A stretch of DNA of 64,000 nucleotides from CAWBOV01 sp963790525 (GTDB taxonomy: Bacteria; Actinomycetota; Actinomycetes; Mycobacteriales; Jatrophihabitantaceae), in NCBI GenBank assembly GCA_963790525.1, contig CAWBOV010000002.1, positions 310,001 through 374,000 of the forward strand, given 5' to 3'. Shown in pieces: positions 36,505-44,939 of the stretch. Both the position numbers and the translations under genes were made by a program. The notes under the pieces are model-generated. The model made no database searches, was not told where the DNA came from, and was given only the letters and a program-made list of their open reading frames with translations. Within the stretch, counting starts at the first letter, position 1, and the number at the start of each line of letters is the position of its first letter.

Positions 36505-36576
36505 ACAGCCCCCGGGACCGGACGGCTGCACGCACCGGCCCCCACCGCGGGCGAACTAGGGTTGGACCGAGCGCGG

Positions 36577-36596
36577 CAGGTGCGGCGCCGCACCTG
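36577..36596. promoter_or_regulatory. 20-bp perfect palindrome upstream of the ABC-F gene
   Basis: CAGGTGCGGCGCCGCACCTG is its own reverse complement. It lies between a possible -10 (TAGGGT, 36557-36562) and the ribosome site GGGAGGA (36602-36608). It could be an operator just after the transcription start, or it could fold as a hairpin in the leader. Confidence 0.5.
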
Positions 36597-36616
36597 ACGG
36601 CGGGAGGACGACGCGC

Positions 36617-38269
36617 GTGAGCGCCACCCTGGTCGCGAAGGACCTCTCCGCCGGCTTCGGCGGCCGCCAGCTGTTCACCGATCTCGACCTCGTCGTGAGC
36701 CCCGGTGACGTGGTCGGGCTCGTCGGCGTGAACGGGGCCGGGAAGTCGACCCTGCTGCGCCAGCTCGCCGGCCTCGACCTACCCGAGACGGGCACGATCC
36801 GCCTCACGCCGCCGGGCGCCAGCGTCGGCTACCTCGCGCAGGAACCGGAGCGCAGAGCCGGCGAGACCGTGCTCGAATTCCTGGCCCGCCGCACGGGCGT
36901 CCAGGGCGCGGACGCCGCCATGACCGCCGCCGCCGAGGGCCTGACCCATGGTCACGACGGCGCCGACGACCGCTACGCCGACGCCCTGGAGCGCTGGCTC
37001 GACCTGGGCGGCGCCGACTTCGACGAGCGCGCCGCCGCCGTCTCCGACTCCCTCGCGCTGACGATCGACCTGGCCGCCGACATGACGTCGCTGTCCGGAG
37101 GCCAGGCCGCCCGGGCGGCGCTCGCCGCACTGTTGCTCAGCCGCTTCGACGTCTTCCTGCTCGACGAGCCCACGAACGACCTCGACCTGGACGGGCTGGA
37201 GCGGTTGGAGCAGTTCGTCACCGGCCTGCGTGCGGGAGTCGTCCTGGTGAGTCACGACCGGGAGTTCCTTGCCCGGACCGTCACCGGCATCCTCGAGCTG
37301 GATCTGGCCCAGCGCCAGGTCGGCTACTTCGGCGGTGGCTACCAGGCCTACCTCGACGAGCGGGAGGTCGCCCGCCAGCACGCGCGCGAGGCCTACGACT
37401 CCTACGCCGACCAGCTCGGCGCCCTCGGCGAGCGCGCGCACATGCAGCGCGCCTGGATGGCGAAGGGCGTCCGCAACGCCCGGCGCAAGGCCCCCGACAA
37501 CGACAAGATCGGGCGCAACCTCCGCGGTGAGACCTCCGAGAAGCAGGGCGCGAAGGCGCGCCAGACGGAGCGGATGATCGAGCGCCTGGAGGTGATCGAG
37601 GAGCCGCGCAAGGAGTGGCAGCTCCAGCTGCAGATCGCCACCGCCCCGCGGTCCGGCGCGGTGGTCGGCGTCCTGGCCGAGGCCGTCGTCACCCGCACGT
37701 CCCCCAACGGCAGCTTCACGCTCGGGCCCGTGACCGCGCAGGTGGACTGGGCCGACCGGGTGGCGATCACCGGCCCCAACGGGGCGGGCAAGACGACGCT
37801 GCTCGCCGCGCTCCTCGGACGGATCCCGCTGGACTCCGGCCGCGCGTGGCTCGGCCCGGGTGTCGTCGTCGGCGAGGTCGACCAGGCGCGCCGGCTGTTC
37901 GCCGTGCCCGAGTCGGTGCTGGACGTGTTCGGGCGGCTGGTCCCGGAGCTGGTGACCGCGGACCTGCGCACCCTGCTGGCGAAGTTCGGCTTGCGCGGGG
38001 ACCACGTCGGGCGCCCCGCCGCGTCGCTGTCACCGGGCGAGCGCACCCGGGCCGGGCTGGCGCTGCTGCAGGCGTCAGGGGTGAACCTGCTCGTGCTCGA
38101 CGAACCCACCAACCACCTGGACCTGCCCGCGATCGAGCAGCTCGAGGCTGCGCTGGCCGACTACCCGGGCACCCTGCTGCTCGTCACCCACGACCGGCGC
38201 ATGCTCTCCGCGGTCGCGACCACCCGCCAGTGGCACGTCGACCACGGCCGGATGACCGAATCCCGCTGA
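36617..38269 (+). CDS. ABC-F family ATP-binding protein
   Basis: 550 residues from a GTG at 36617 with GGGAGGA nine bases upstream. Two ABC domains without membrane parts: the first has GVNGAGKSTLL, LSGGQAARAALAALLL and LLDEPTNDLDLDGLERLE; the second has GPNGAGKTTLLAAL, LSPGERTRAGLALL and VLDEPTNHLDLPAIEQLE. The charged linker between them (ERAHMQRAWMAKGVRNARRK) is the P-site tRNA interaction motif region. ABC-F proteins act on the ribosome, either as translation factors (Uup/EttA-like) or as antibiotic-resistance factors. I cannot tell which. The palindromic leader suggests regulated expression. Confidence 0.9.
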   Translation: MSATLVAKDLSAGFGGRQLFTDLDLVVSPGDVVGLVGVNGAGKSTLLRQLAGLDLPETGTIRLTPPGASVGYLAQEPERRAGETVLEFLARRTGVQGADAAMTAAAEGLTHGHDGADDRYADALERWLDLGGADFDERAAAVSDSLALTIDLAADMTSLSGGQAARAALAALLLSRFDVFLLDEPTNDLDLDGLERLEQFVTGLRAGVVLVSHDREFLARTVTGILELDLAQRQVGYFGGGYQAYLDEREVARQHAREAYDSYADQLGALGERAHMQRAWMAKGVRNARRKAPDNDKIGRNLRGETSEKQGAKARQTERMIERLEVIEEPRKEWQLQLQIATAPRSGAVVGVLAEAVVTRTSPNGSFTLGPVTAQVDWADRVAITGPNGAGKTTLLAALLGRIPLDSGRAWLGPGVVVGEVDQARRLFAVPESVLDVFGRLVPELVTADLRTLLAKFGLRGDHVGRPAASLSPGERTRAGLALLQASGVNLLVLDEPTNHLDLPAIEQLEAALADYPGTLLLVTHDRRMLSAVATTRQWHVDHGRMTESR

Positions 38270-38386
38270 GCCGAGGCCCCTGCTGAAACGCCGCGCCGCC
38301 GGGGCATCACGAGTCCCACAGGGGCGCGGTACCTTCCGAACGAGCGTGCATTTGTCCGCGGACGGGCTGAATGAGAGGACCTGCCA

Positions 38387-38596
38387 GTGCCCCAGCGCTA
38401 TTCCGGGCGCGAGTACCGCGATCCCCGGCCTATCACTCGGGCACTTCTGATGGCCACGCCCGCGGGGGTCGCCGCCGGATTTGTGATTCCGCTGTTCCAC
38501 GGCGACGCCGGGCAACACGCGATTCTGATTCCGTTTGCCGTCTACGGAGCCTGCGCGCTGCTACTCGTCGCGCGTCGATCGCAGGAAGCCTGGTGA
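38387..38596 (+). CDS. Small two-helix membrane protein
   Basis: 69 residues from a GTG at 38387 with GAGAGGA just upstream. Two hydrophobic segments are visible: MATPAGVAAGFVIPLFHG and ILIPFAVYGACALLLVA, with a charged N-terminus (YSGREYRDPRP). I do not recognise a family. It is convergent with the copper-related operon and downstream of the ABC-F gene. The codon pattern and ribosome site support a real gene. Confidence 0.6.
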   Translation: MPQRYSGREYRDPRPITRALLMATPAGVAAGFVIPLFHGDAGQHAILIPFAVYGACALLLVARRSQEAW

Positions 38597-38639
38597 TCGA
38601 GCGTAGGACTCTGCCTCCACAGCAGACGAGGACCACAGG

Positions 38640-39338
38640 TCAGGTGCTACGGCGGCGGACGGCCAGCGCCACTCCGCACGCACCCACCAGCACGCCGAGG
38701 ACGCCGATCCCGAGCGCGATCCTCACACTCCCGGTGCTCGCCCCCTTGGCAGCGGTGGCGGACGGGGTCGCCGGAGCCGTCCCACCCGCAGCCGACGCAG
38801 CCGCCAACGTCAGCACGGGGGCGGGGAAGTCGGCCTCGGTACCGGCGGTGGACTGCTGCACCCAACTCACCACCTTGCCGTCGCTGTAGGTCTGGATCGC
38901 CTTGAACGTCAGCGACGAGGTGTCCGGCAACTTGCCGGCGATCACCACGAACTGCTGGAACTGCCCGGGTTTCACGGCCGCCGACGGCGTGGACAGCGAC
39001 CAGTCGATCTCGGACACGGCCTCGGTGATCGTCCCGTCGTCGGTGGTGATCGGCGTCGCCAGCTTGGACTGGATCACCTTGGCCGTCCAGCCGGTCAGCG
39101 GCTGCACGAGAACGTCGGCGATCGGGGTGTCCGTCGGCAGCTGCACCTTCAGCCCGACCGTCGACGCGGTGTCGCTCTCGTCGGGGACGCGGAAGGAGAT
39201 GATCGTGTCGGTGCCGCCGGAGACGGCGCCGGGCGAACTGACGGTGACGTGGGCCGACGCGGCGCTCATCCCGATGACGGACACGAGCGCAGCGCAGGAG
39301 ACAACAGCGGACGCACGCAGGGCAAGGTTCCACTTCAT
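38640..39338 (-). CDS. YcnI-like DUF1775 copper-associated protein
   Basis: 232 residues from the ATG at 39338, with AAGGA ten bases upstream. The signal peptide ends at ASA-HVTV, so the mature protein starts with the His used as copper brace in YcnI. The DUF1775 domain (HVTVSSPGAVSGGTDTIISF, PLTGWTAKV, WSLSTPSAAVKPGQFQQFVV) fills residues 28-170, with a conserved Trp. A Ala/Thr linker and one C-terminal membrane helix ending RRRS follow. It is last in the copper/cytochrome-oxidase assembly operon and probably binds copper outside the cell. Confidence 0.88.
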   Translation of the reverse strand: MKWNLALRASAVVSCAALVSVIGMSAASAHVTVSSPGAVSGGTDTIISFRVPDESDTASTVGLKVQLPTDTPIADVLVQPLTGWTAKVIQSKLATPITTDDGTITEAVSEIDWSLSTPSAAVKPGQFQQFVVIAGKLPDTSSLTFKAIQTYSDGKVVSWVQQSTAGTEADFPAPVLTLAAASAAGGTAPATPSATAAKGASTGSVRIALGIGVLGVLVGACGVALAVRRRST

Positions 39339-39370
39339 GACAAGAATGTCCTTACGCAGTAGGGAGAAAG

Positions 39371-40528
39371 TCAGTGCGGCTGGCGGTCTTCGAGACCGGC
39401 GAGCCAGTTGTTGTACGCGACGCGACGGGACTCGTCGTCGTCGAAGGTCTGCGAGACGGCGGAGCTGTCGGCCGCCGTCTCCTGCCCGGTGTGGACGCTG
39501 AACGTGGCGCGACGGGCCCGTTCGATCCAGCCGCCTGTGTCGCGGCGGATGTGTTCCGGACGTCGCGACCAGGTCCATACCGTCAGCAGCATGATGATTC
39601 CCATGATGCCGTCGCCGCCGAACCACATGATCGCGCCGCCGGTGTGGGTGTCGGACAGCGCGCTCGTGGACAGCGAGGCCGGGACGTCCATCGCGATCGG
39701 GCTCGTCATCTGCAGCAACACGATGCCGGTGAACGTGTCGATGGCCATCGACAGGGCGAGCAGCATCCAGCGCCCGGGCATGGGCAGGCGCCACTTGATC
39801 GGCTCGTCGCCCACGACCAGCACGAAGAACTGGCAGCCCACCACCACGTAGAGCAGATGCTCCAGCTGACCGGCCCAGGGATTGCGCATGATCAGGTCCA
39901 TGAAGCCGGTCAGATGGGTGCCCACGATGACACCGGCATAGGTCGCCAGCGCGACCGGAGGCGCGGTCAGAACCGTGACGACATGCGAGCGCGCGAAGCG
40001 TTTCACCCTGCTGTGCCAGGGATTGCGCACACTGTGCATGAGTAGCGTCAACGGACGCCCCGCCACGAGCAGCGGTGGAGCCACCATCACGAGCGCGAGA
40101 TGGCCGAGCATGTGCGCGGAGAACAGCGCCATGTCGTACACCGCGATGGCACCGTTGGTCGCGTAGACACAGACACCGATACCGGCCAGGAAGGACGCGG
40201 TCCGGCGCAGCGGCCACGGATTGCGCGGATGCCGACGACGGACGCGGGCCACGTGCCACAGGTAGAACGACGTCATCGCGCCGAGGACGACGAGGGCTAC
40301 CCCGTCGACGTGCCACACACTGATCAGGCGCCACAGCGTGAGCGGCTGCAGCCCGGTCATCGATCCCGACCGGCACCAGGACGCGGGCAGCACGATCCCG
40401 CCGCCGGCCGCCAGATGCCGCGCCACCGCGGTCACGACCACGGCGGCGACCCCGAGGGCCAGCGCCGAGGAGACCGCGAGCGTGGCCCGGTAGCCGAAGC
40501 GGCTGGGCTGCGGCGCGACGGTGCTCAC
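39371..40528 (-). CDS. ctaG: Cytochrome c oxidase assembly protein CtaG (caa3 type)
   Basis: 385 residues from a GTG at 40528. It has nine or so membrane helices with the caa3_CtaG pattern: WHVDGVALVVLGAMTSFYL, YDMALFSAHMLGHLALVMVAPPLLVAG (with the conserved H-M-x2-H), and LEHLLYVVVGCQFFVLVVG. The His/Met-rich transmembrane surfaces suggest copper handling for the CuA/CuB sites of the terminal oxidase. It lies 22 bp downstream of the PCuAC gene and 32 bp upstream of ycnI. Confidence 0.9.
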   Translation of the reverse strand: MSTVAPQPSRFGYRATLAVSSALALGVAAVVVTAVARHLAAGGGIVLPASWCRSGSMTGLQPLTLWRLISVWHVDGVALVVLGAMTSFYLWHVARVRRRHPRNPWPLRRTASFLAGIGVCVYATNGAIAVYDMALFSAHMLGHLALVMVAPPLLVAGRPLTLLMHSVRNPWHSRVKRFARSHVVTVLTAPPVALATYAGVIVGTHLTGFMDLIMRNPWAGQLEHLLYVVVGCQFFVLVVGDEPIKWRLPMPGRWMLLALSMAIDTFTGIVLLQMTSPIAMDVPASLSTSALSDTHTGGAIMWFGGDGIMGIIMLLTVWTWSRRPEHIRRDTGGWIERARRATFSVHTGQETAADSSAVSQTFDDDESRRVAYNNWLAGLEDRQPH

Positions 40529-40550
40529 GAGCCCGCCACCGTGCGCGTCC

Positions 40551-41087
40551 TCACGAGCCGGCCGGCATGGTCATGTCGCCCATGTCATCGGAGGACGCCC
40601 CGGTCATCGACACGACCGGCACCGTCATCGTGATCGCGCCGGCGTGGATGAAATGGAGCGTCATGGTGACCTGCTCCCCCTCGGTGAGCTTGCGCGACGG
40701 TCTCATCAGCATCAGGTGCTTGTGCCCGCTGCTGAACGCCGCCGACCCGTGCGCCGGCACCAGCAGCGACCCCAGGGGCTCCATGGTCTCGGCACCGCCG
40801 TCGGTCACCGTCTCGTGCAGCTGCACCGACGCAGCGGCCGACGTCGTCACCGAGGTGAGCGTGTCGGGCGTCGAACCGCTGTTGGCCACAGTGAAGTATG
40901 CCGCCGCCACGTCCGGCGAGGCCTGGGCGGGGATGTAGGCGCCGCTGATCGTGATCGCCCCGACCCTGGCGTTGACGACCTGGCTCACCGGCGTCACCGA
41001 CGGGCTCGCGAGCCCGTGCCCGCTGGAGCAGCCGGCGAGCACCGTCAACCCCAACGCGGCCAGCACCGGCAGGCGCAGCGAGCTCAC
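40551..41087 (-). CDS. Periplasmic copper chaperone PCuAC lipoprotein
   Basis: 178 residues from a GTG at 41087 overlapping the scoI-type stop (GTGA). The lipobox is LAGC at about residue 17. The PCuAC (DUF461) copper motif H-M-x(n)-M-x(n)-H-x-M is represented by LHETV, TMEPLGSLLVPAHG and GHKHLMLM. The C-terminus ends with the Met-rich DDMGDMTMPAGS. It would deliver Cu(I) to the CuA site together with the SCO1 protein. Confidence 0.9.
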   Translation of the reverse strand: MSSLRLPVLAALGLTVLAGCSSGHGLASPSVTPVSQVVNARVGAITISGAYIPAQASPDVAAAYFTVANSGSTPDTLTSVTTSAAASVQLHETVTDGGAETMEPLGSLLVPAHGSAAFSSGHKHLMLMRPSRKLTEGEQVTMTLHFIHAGAITMTVPVVSMTGASSDDMGDMTMPAGS

Positions 41088-41791
41088 CCGAGCCCACTGC
41101 TGACGAGGGCGGAGATGTCGTGGGCGTAGTCCTCGGTCGTGGCGCCGGAGAGCCAGACGACCTTCGCCTTCCCGCCGACGAACGCCAGCACCTGTGCGCC
41201 GTGGCTCACCGCGATGGAGCCGTCGGCGCTCTTGGTGGGCGGGTCGATCGGCACGCCCACCGAGTCGGCGACCGCGACGATCGTCTCGTCGGATGCGGTC
41301 AACCCGATGAACTTGTCGGGCAGGCCGGTGTCGAAGTTCGCCAGCCACGCCTTCATCACCGCGGGGGTGTCCCGCCCGGGGTCGCTGGTGACGAAGACGA
41401 CCTTGGTGGCGTTGGCGACCTGGATCGGCAGCGTCTTCAGGGCGGCGCCGATGTCGGCCATGGTCGTCGGGCAGACGTCCGGGCAGTGGGTGTAGCCGAA
41501 GTACAGCAGCAGCAGATGTCCCTGCTGCAGCTCGCCCAGGCTCGTGTGGGCGTTCGCGGTGTCGGTGAAGCTCACGGCGCTGGTCTTCGCGGTGAGCGGA
41601 ATCGGCGTCTCCAGCACGGTGCCGCGGAAGCCGGACCGGCTCGACGACGAGGCCGCCGGTGTGGAGCCGGCCGCGCAGCCGGACAGGGTCAGCGCGCTGA
41701 TGGCGCTCAGGGCGACCACCGTGCCGGCGGCGCGGCTGCGCCAACGCGGTCGGGCGGCCGGGGTGGCGCAGATGGGTGGGCGTTCGGGCAT
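41084..41791 (-). CDS. SCO1/SenC family copper-delivery lipoprotein
   Basis: 235 residues from the ATG at 41791, with GGAGA upstream. The lipobox LSGC is at about residue 39. The thioredoxin-like SCO domain has the copper-binding CxxxC in YFGYTHCPDVCPTTMADI and the distal His in IAVSHGAQVLAF. It hands copper to cytochrome c oxidase subunit II. It is followed by PCuAC (overlap), ctaG and ycnI. Confidence 0.92.
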   Translation of the reverse strand: MPERPPICATPAARPRWRSRAAGTVVALSAISALTLSGCAAGSTPAASSSSRSGFRGTVLETPIPLTAKTSAVSFTDTANAHTSLGELQQGHLLLLYFGYTHCPDVCPTTMADIGAALKTLPIQVANATKVVFVTSDPGRDTPAVMKAWLANFDTGLPDKFIGLTASDETIVAVADSVGVPIDPPTKSADGSIAVSHGAQVLAFVGGKAKVVWLSGATTEDYAHDISALVSSGLG

Positions 41792-41841
41792 GGCGTTCTC
41801 CGTAACGGCAGGGTGGGCAACCCCCGCCGATGCGACGGAGG

Positions 41842-42552
41842 TCAGTGGGCGGCGAACGCCGGCCGGGGTGGCCCGCGCAATGCGCGGTCGAAGTGCAGCA
41901 GGAGGGTGGTCAGGGCGTCCGCGCACCGCAGCGCGACCAGCCGGGCGGGCGCACCGAACGCGGCGACGGCCCCGGTGACCACAGCGGAGACGGCGCGGTG
42001 CCAGGTCAGCGCAGCCGTTCGGGTGAACTCCCAGACGGCGGCCTCGCCGCGGGCCAGCCACCAGGCGACCACGAGCGCGGCGAGCAGATGGGCGCCGAGC
42101 ATCGGGGCGGACATCGATCCCATCGACATCGGGTGCGGCGCGGACGAGCCGGGGGTGCTGCCGCTCAGGCCGAGGAGCGCGCGCGTCCTGAGGACGGTCG
42201 CGTCGGACACGGCGGCACCGTGTTCGCGGCAGAACAGCAGCGCGCGCCACGCGCTGACGTCCACCGGGAGGGACGGGCTCGCCGCCGTGCGCTCGAACAG
42301 CACGTGCAGCCCCGCCTGGCCCGCGACGACAGCGGCGGCGATGCCGGGCAGCGTCCGGCGGTGGCGCGCCCCGGCCCAGGCGGCCGCGAAGAGCAGCAGG
42401 AAGGCCGCACCCCACACCCAGTGGGCGGGCTCGAGGCCCCCGCCGAGGCGATGCGCGCCGACGCCCAGGGTCAGACTGGCCCCGGCGAAGGTCGCGGCGC
42501 GCAAGGACCGCAGCCGCCAGCCGGCTCCGTCGAGGACACCGGGCGCGAGCAC
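41842..42552 (-). CDS. Uncharacterised Met/His-containing membrane protein of the copper operon
   Basis: 236 residues from the GTG at 42552 (VLAPGVLDGAGW). A longer reading from 42762 would overlap the divergent promoter. About five hydrophobic segments are visible (ATFAGASLTLGVGAHRL, WGAAFLLLFAAAWAG, GIAAAVVAGQAGLHVLF, MLGAHLLAALVVAWWLA, VSAVVTGAVAAFG). One loop carries HPMSMGSMSAPMLGAH, a Met/His pattern suited to Cu(I). I do not recognise a family. Its place at the head of the SCO1-PCuAC-CtaG-YcnI operon suggests a copper-handling role. Confidence 0.65.
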   Translation of the reverse strand: MLAPGVLDGAGWRLRSLRAATFAGASLTLGVGAHRLGGGLEPAHWVWGAAFLLLFAAAWAGARHRRTLPGIAAAVVAGQAGLHVLFERTAASPSLPVDVSAWRALLFCREHGAAVSDATVLRTRALLGLSGSTPGSSAPHPMSMGSMSAPMLGAHLLAALVVAWWLARGEAAVWEFTRTAALTWHRAVSAVVTGAVAAFGAPARLVALRCADALTTLLLHFDRALRGPPRPAFAAH

Positions 42553-42650
42553 CCGTCGATTGTCACCCGTGTCGGCGACCGTGGCGACAGGGGGTGGCCC
42601 GGCAGCGGCCCACACCACGCATCGGCCCGTGCGTGCACGGATTCGGCCCA

Positions 42651-42687
42651 CCACCCTTGCGTCACAGCTCACTCTCAGCAAGGGTGG
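42651..42687. promoter_or_regulatory. Inverted repeat in the divergent region upstream of the 74-residue protein gene
   Basis: CCACCCTTGC (42651-42660) and GCAAGGGTGG (42678-42687) are perfect 10-bp arms around 17 bases. The site ends 37 bases before the ATG at 42725 and about 100 bases from the copper-operon start. It could be an operator or a leader stem-loop. Confidence 0.45.
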
Positions 42688-42724
42688 CCTCGTTGCGATT
42701 GCCCACGAGCGAAGGAGAGATCCC

Positions 42725-42949
42725 ATGGCGGTATCGGTGGAACTGGCGAAGGCTCTCGACAAGGCCTACGAGGACAAGTCCCTCGAGGAGATCCTGGACG
42801 CGCCGGTCTCCGCGCTGGCCGGGCTGACCGACGCGCACGCCAAGCAGCTCGAGGAGAGCCTGCACATCAGCTCGATCCGCGAACTCGGCAGCAACAAGTA
42901 CTTCGCCGTGGCCGGGGTGCTGGTGGCGCTGTCCAAGCACGCCGGCTGA
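42725..42949 (+). CDS. Small helix-hairpin-helix-like protein
   Basis: 74 residues, with AAGGAGAG before the ATG. It is all helical by inspection: VELAKALDKAYEDKSLEEILDAPVSALAGLTDAHAKQLEESLHISSIRELGSNK. The middle (GLTDAHAKQLEESL...SIRELG) resembles the second half of a helix-hairpin-helix as in radixin-like/HhH actinobacterial small proteins. The role is unknown; DNA or protein binding are both possible. The good ribosome site and codon use make the gene credible. Confidence 0.75.
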   Translation: MAVSVELAKALDKAYEDKSLEEILDAPVSALAGLTDAHAKQLEESLHISSIRELGSNKYFAVAGVLVALSKHAG

Positions 42950-42985
42950 ACACCTCGCCCGGGGCCGACGCGCTCCGGGCACGGC

Positions 42986-43017
42986 GGCACGGTGGCGAGG
43001 TGGCACGGTGGCGAGGT
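42986..43017. repeat. 16-nt tandem duplication
   Basis: GGCACGGTGGCGAGGT is repeated head-to-tail (42986-43001, 43002-43017) just before the next small gene. Confidence 0.8.
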
Positions 43018-43031
43018 GGAACGATGAGCGG

Positions 43032-43322
43032 ATGGACGTCACCGGGTGGATCAGCGGGCAGGTGTTCCTGCACAGCATCGACGAGTCGGAGGTCGAGCGC
43101 GTCACGGCGTTCCTGACCGCGCGTGGCATCGCCAGCCAGGTCATGACGATGAGCGAGCAGATGGTGCTGGATCCTGAGCACCCCGAGTCGTCGGTGAGCA
43201 CCACCAGCTACAGCATCATGGTGCAGCTGGGCGGGTTCCCCCAGGTCATCGCCCAGGTGCTCGGGGACCTCATGCAGCGCTCGCACGGCGGCAGCTGGGA
43301 GATCGAGCCCCCGGTCGTCTGA
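43032..43322 (+). CDS. Small hypothetical protein
   Basis: 96 residues from the ATG at 43032 (a GTG at 43008 is also in frame). The sequence WISGQVFLHSIDESEVERVTAFLTARGIASQVMTMSEQ followed by STTSYSIMVQLGGFPQVIAQVLGDLMQR suggests an alpha/beta fold resembling ACT or ferredoxin-like domains. I do not recognise the family. No signal peptide or membrane helix. It lies between the HhH-like gene and htrA, all on the plus strand. Confidence 0.55.
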   Translation: MDVTGWISGQVFLHSIDESEVERVTAFLTARGIASQVMTMSEQMVLDPEHPESSVSTTSYSIMVQLGGFPQVIAQVLGDLMQRSHGGSWEIEPPVV

Positions 43323-43394
43323 CGCCCGGGCGCTCATCACGCTGACCCAGAGGGCGCACAGCCTCCGCACAGGATCGCGTCGCACGGTCGTGAC

Positions 43395-44804
43395 ATGAGC
43401 GAATTCGACGAGCCGGGCAACGAGGCCCGACCCACCGAAGTCCCCCCGCCCGCCGACCCGGGCCCGTACCCCCACGATGCCGCGTCGCCCTGGTCCCGGC
43501 CCGTCGAGCAGGGGCCGGTCGAGCCGGGGTTGTCAGCGGCGCCCGAAGGGAACGCCGAGTCCAGCCGGCACACGGTCGTCTACCCGCACGGTGTGGACCA
43601 GCCCGCCTACGGTCCCCCCTACGGCGCAACCGCGCCGGTGACCGGCGGTTATCAGGGCGCGGCCGCGGGGCCTAGCCCCCTGTGGGCCGGCGCCGGACCA
43701 GCCGTCGCCACCGCGGAGCGCCCTCGCCGCGCCCGCTCGGCGTTCATCGGCACCGCACTGCTCGCCGCCGTCGTCGGTGCCGGTGTCGGCGCCGGGACGG
43801 TCGCCATCGTGGGTACGGGCAACTCCGGCACCGCAGCCATCGTCACGACGACCCAGACCGCGCAGCCGGCGTCGGGCTCCGGCACGGTGTCCTCCGCCGC
43901 TGCCAGGATCACGCCGAGCGTGGTCACCCTCCAGGTGACCGGGTCGCAGGAGTCCGGCACCGGGTCAGGCGTGATCATCCGCAGCGACGGCTACATCCTC
44001 ACCAACGACCACGTCGTCTCCGTGGCGGCCGGCGGCGGCACCATCACGGCCCAGACCGCCGACGGCCGCTCCGCCAAGGCCACCATCGTCGGGCGCGACA
44101 CGAGCGACGACCTCGCCGTGGTGAAGGTCAGTGGCCTGACGAACCTGACCGCCGCCACCTTCGCCGACTCCAGCAAGCTCGTCGTCGGGCAGACGGTGGT
44201 CGCCGTGGGGGCGCCGCTGGGACTGTCGGACACCGTCACCTCCGGCATCGTCAGCGCCACCGCCCGTACCGTCCGCTCCGGGGACCAGGACCAGGCCGTG
44301 TTCGCCGCGGTCCAGACCGACGCCGCGATCAACCCGGGCAACTCCGGTGGCGCGCTCGTCGACCTCAACGGCAACGTCGTGGGCATCAACGCCGCCATCG
44401 CCACCGCGAGCTCGAGCGGGGTGACGATCCCCGGCCAGGCGACGACCCAATCGGGCAGCATCGGCATCGGCTTCGCCATCCCGGCCAACGAGGCCACCCG
44501 CATCGCCGGGCAGCTGATCGGCACCGGCAAGGCCACCCACGCCCTCCTCGGGGTCACGGTGAACGAGAACACGACCGCCGTGGGCGCGACCATCGCGTCC
44601 GTGACGGCGGACGGCCCGGGCGCGGCGGCCGGTCTCAAGACCGGCGACGTCGTCACCGCGGTCTCCGGCACGCACATCGACACCGGTGACGACCTGATCG
44701 CGATCGTGCGCAACCACGCCCCCGGCGACACGATCTCCATCACCTACACCCGCGGCGGCAGCTCCCACACGACCACCGCCAAGCTCGGCACCTCGAGCAG
44801 CTGA
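43395..44804 (+). CDS. HtrA/DegP-type membrane-anchored serine protease with PDZ domain
   Basis: 469 residues. A Pro/Glu-rich cytoplasmic N-terminus of about 110 residues precedes one membrane helix (AFIGTALLAAVVGAGVGAGTVAIVG). The trypsin-like domain has His206 in YILTNDHVV, the Asp in RDTSDDLAVVKV and Ser317 in NPGNSGGALVDLNGNVVGIN. One PDZ domain follows (HALLGVTVNEN, GPGAAAGLKTGDVVTAVSG, ISITYTRGG). It degrades or processes misfolded envelope proteins outside the membrane. A strong terminator (44823-44860) follows. Confidence 0.93.
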   Translation: MSEFDEPGNEARPTEVPPPADPGPYPHDAASPWSRPVEQGPVEPGLSAAPEGNAESSRHTVVYPHGVDQPAYGPPYGATAPVTGGYQGAAAGPSPLWAGAGPAVATAERPRRARSAFIGTALLAAVVGAGVGAGTVAIVGTGNSGTAAIVTTTQTAQPASGSGTVSSAAARITPSVVTLQVTGSQESGTGSGVIIRSDGYILTNDHVVSVAAGGGTITAQTADGRSAKATIVGRDTSDDLAVVKVSGLTNLTAATFADSSKLVVGQTVVAVGAPLGLSDTVTSGIVSATARTVRSGDQDQAVFAAVQTDAAINPGNSGGALVDLNGNVVGINAAIATASSSGVTIPGQATTQSGSIGIGFAIPANEATRIAGQLIGTGKATHALLGVTVNENTTAVGATIASVTADGPGAAAGLKTGDVVTAVSGTHIDTGDDLIAIVRNHAPGDTISITYTRGGSSHTTTAKLGTSSS

Positions 44805-44822
44805 TCTCGGTACCACTCCCAG

Positions 44823-44860
44823 GGCCGGGTCGCATCCACCGCAAGGGATGCGGCCCGGCC
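44823..44860 (+). terminator. Terminator of the htrA gene
   Basis: GGCCGGGTCGCATCC (44823-44837) pairs with GGATGCGGCCCGGCC (44846-44860) over 15 bp with one G-U wobble and an 8-base loop. Confidence 0.8.
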
Positions 44861-44939
44861 GCCTAATGCATCGGGTCGGCCGGGTCTCCCGTGGTCGGCC
44901 GGGTCGACGGGTCGACGGGGGCGGGGCACACTCGGGCGC

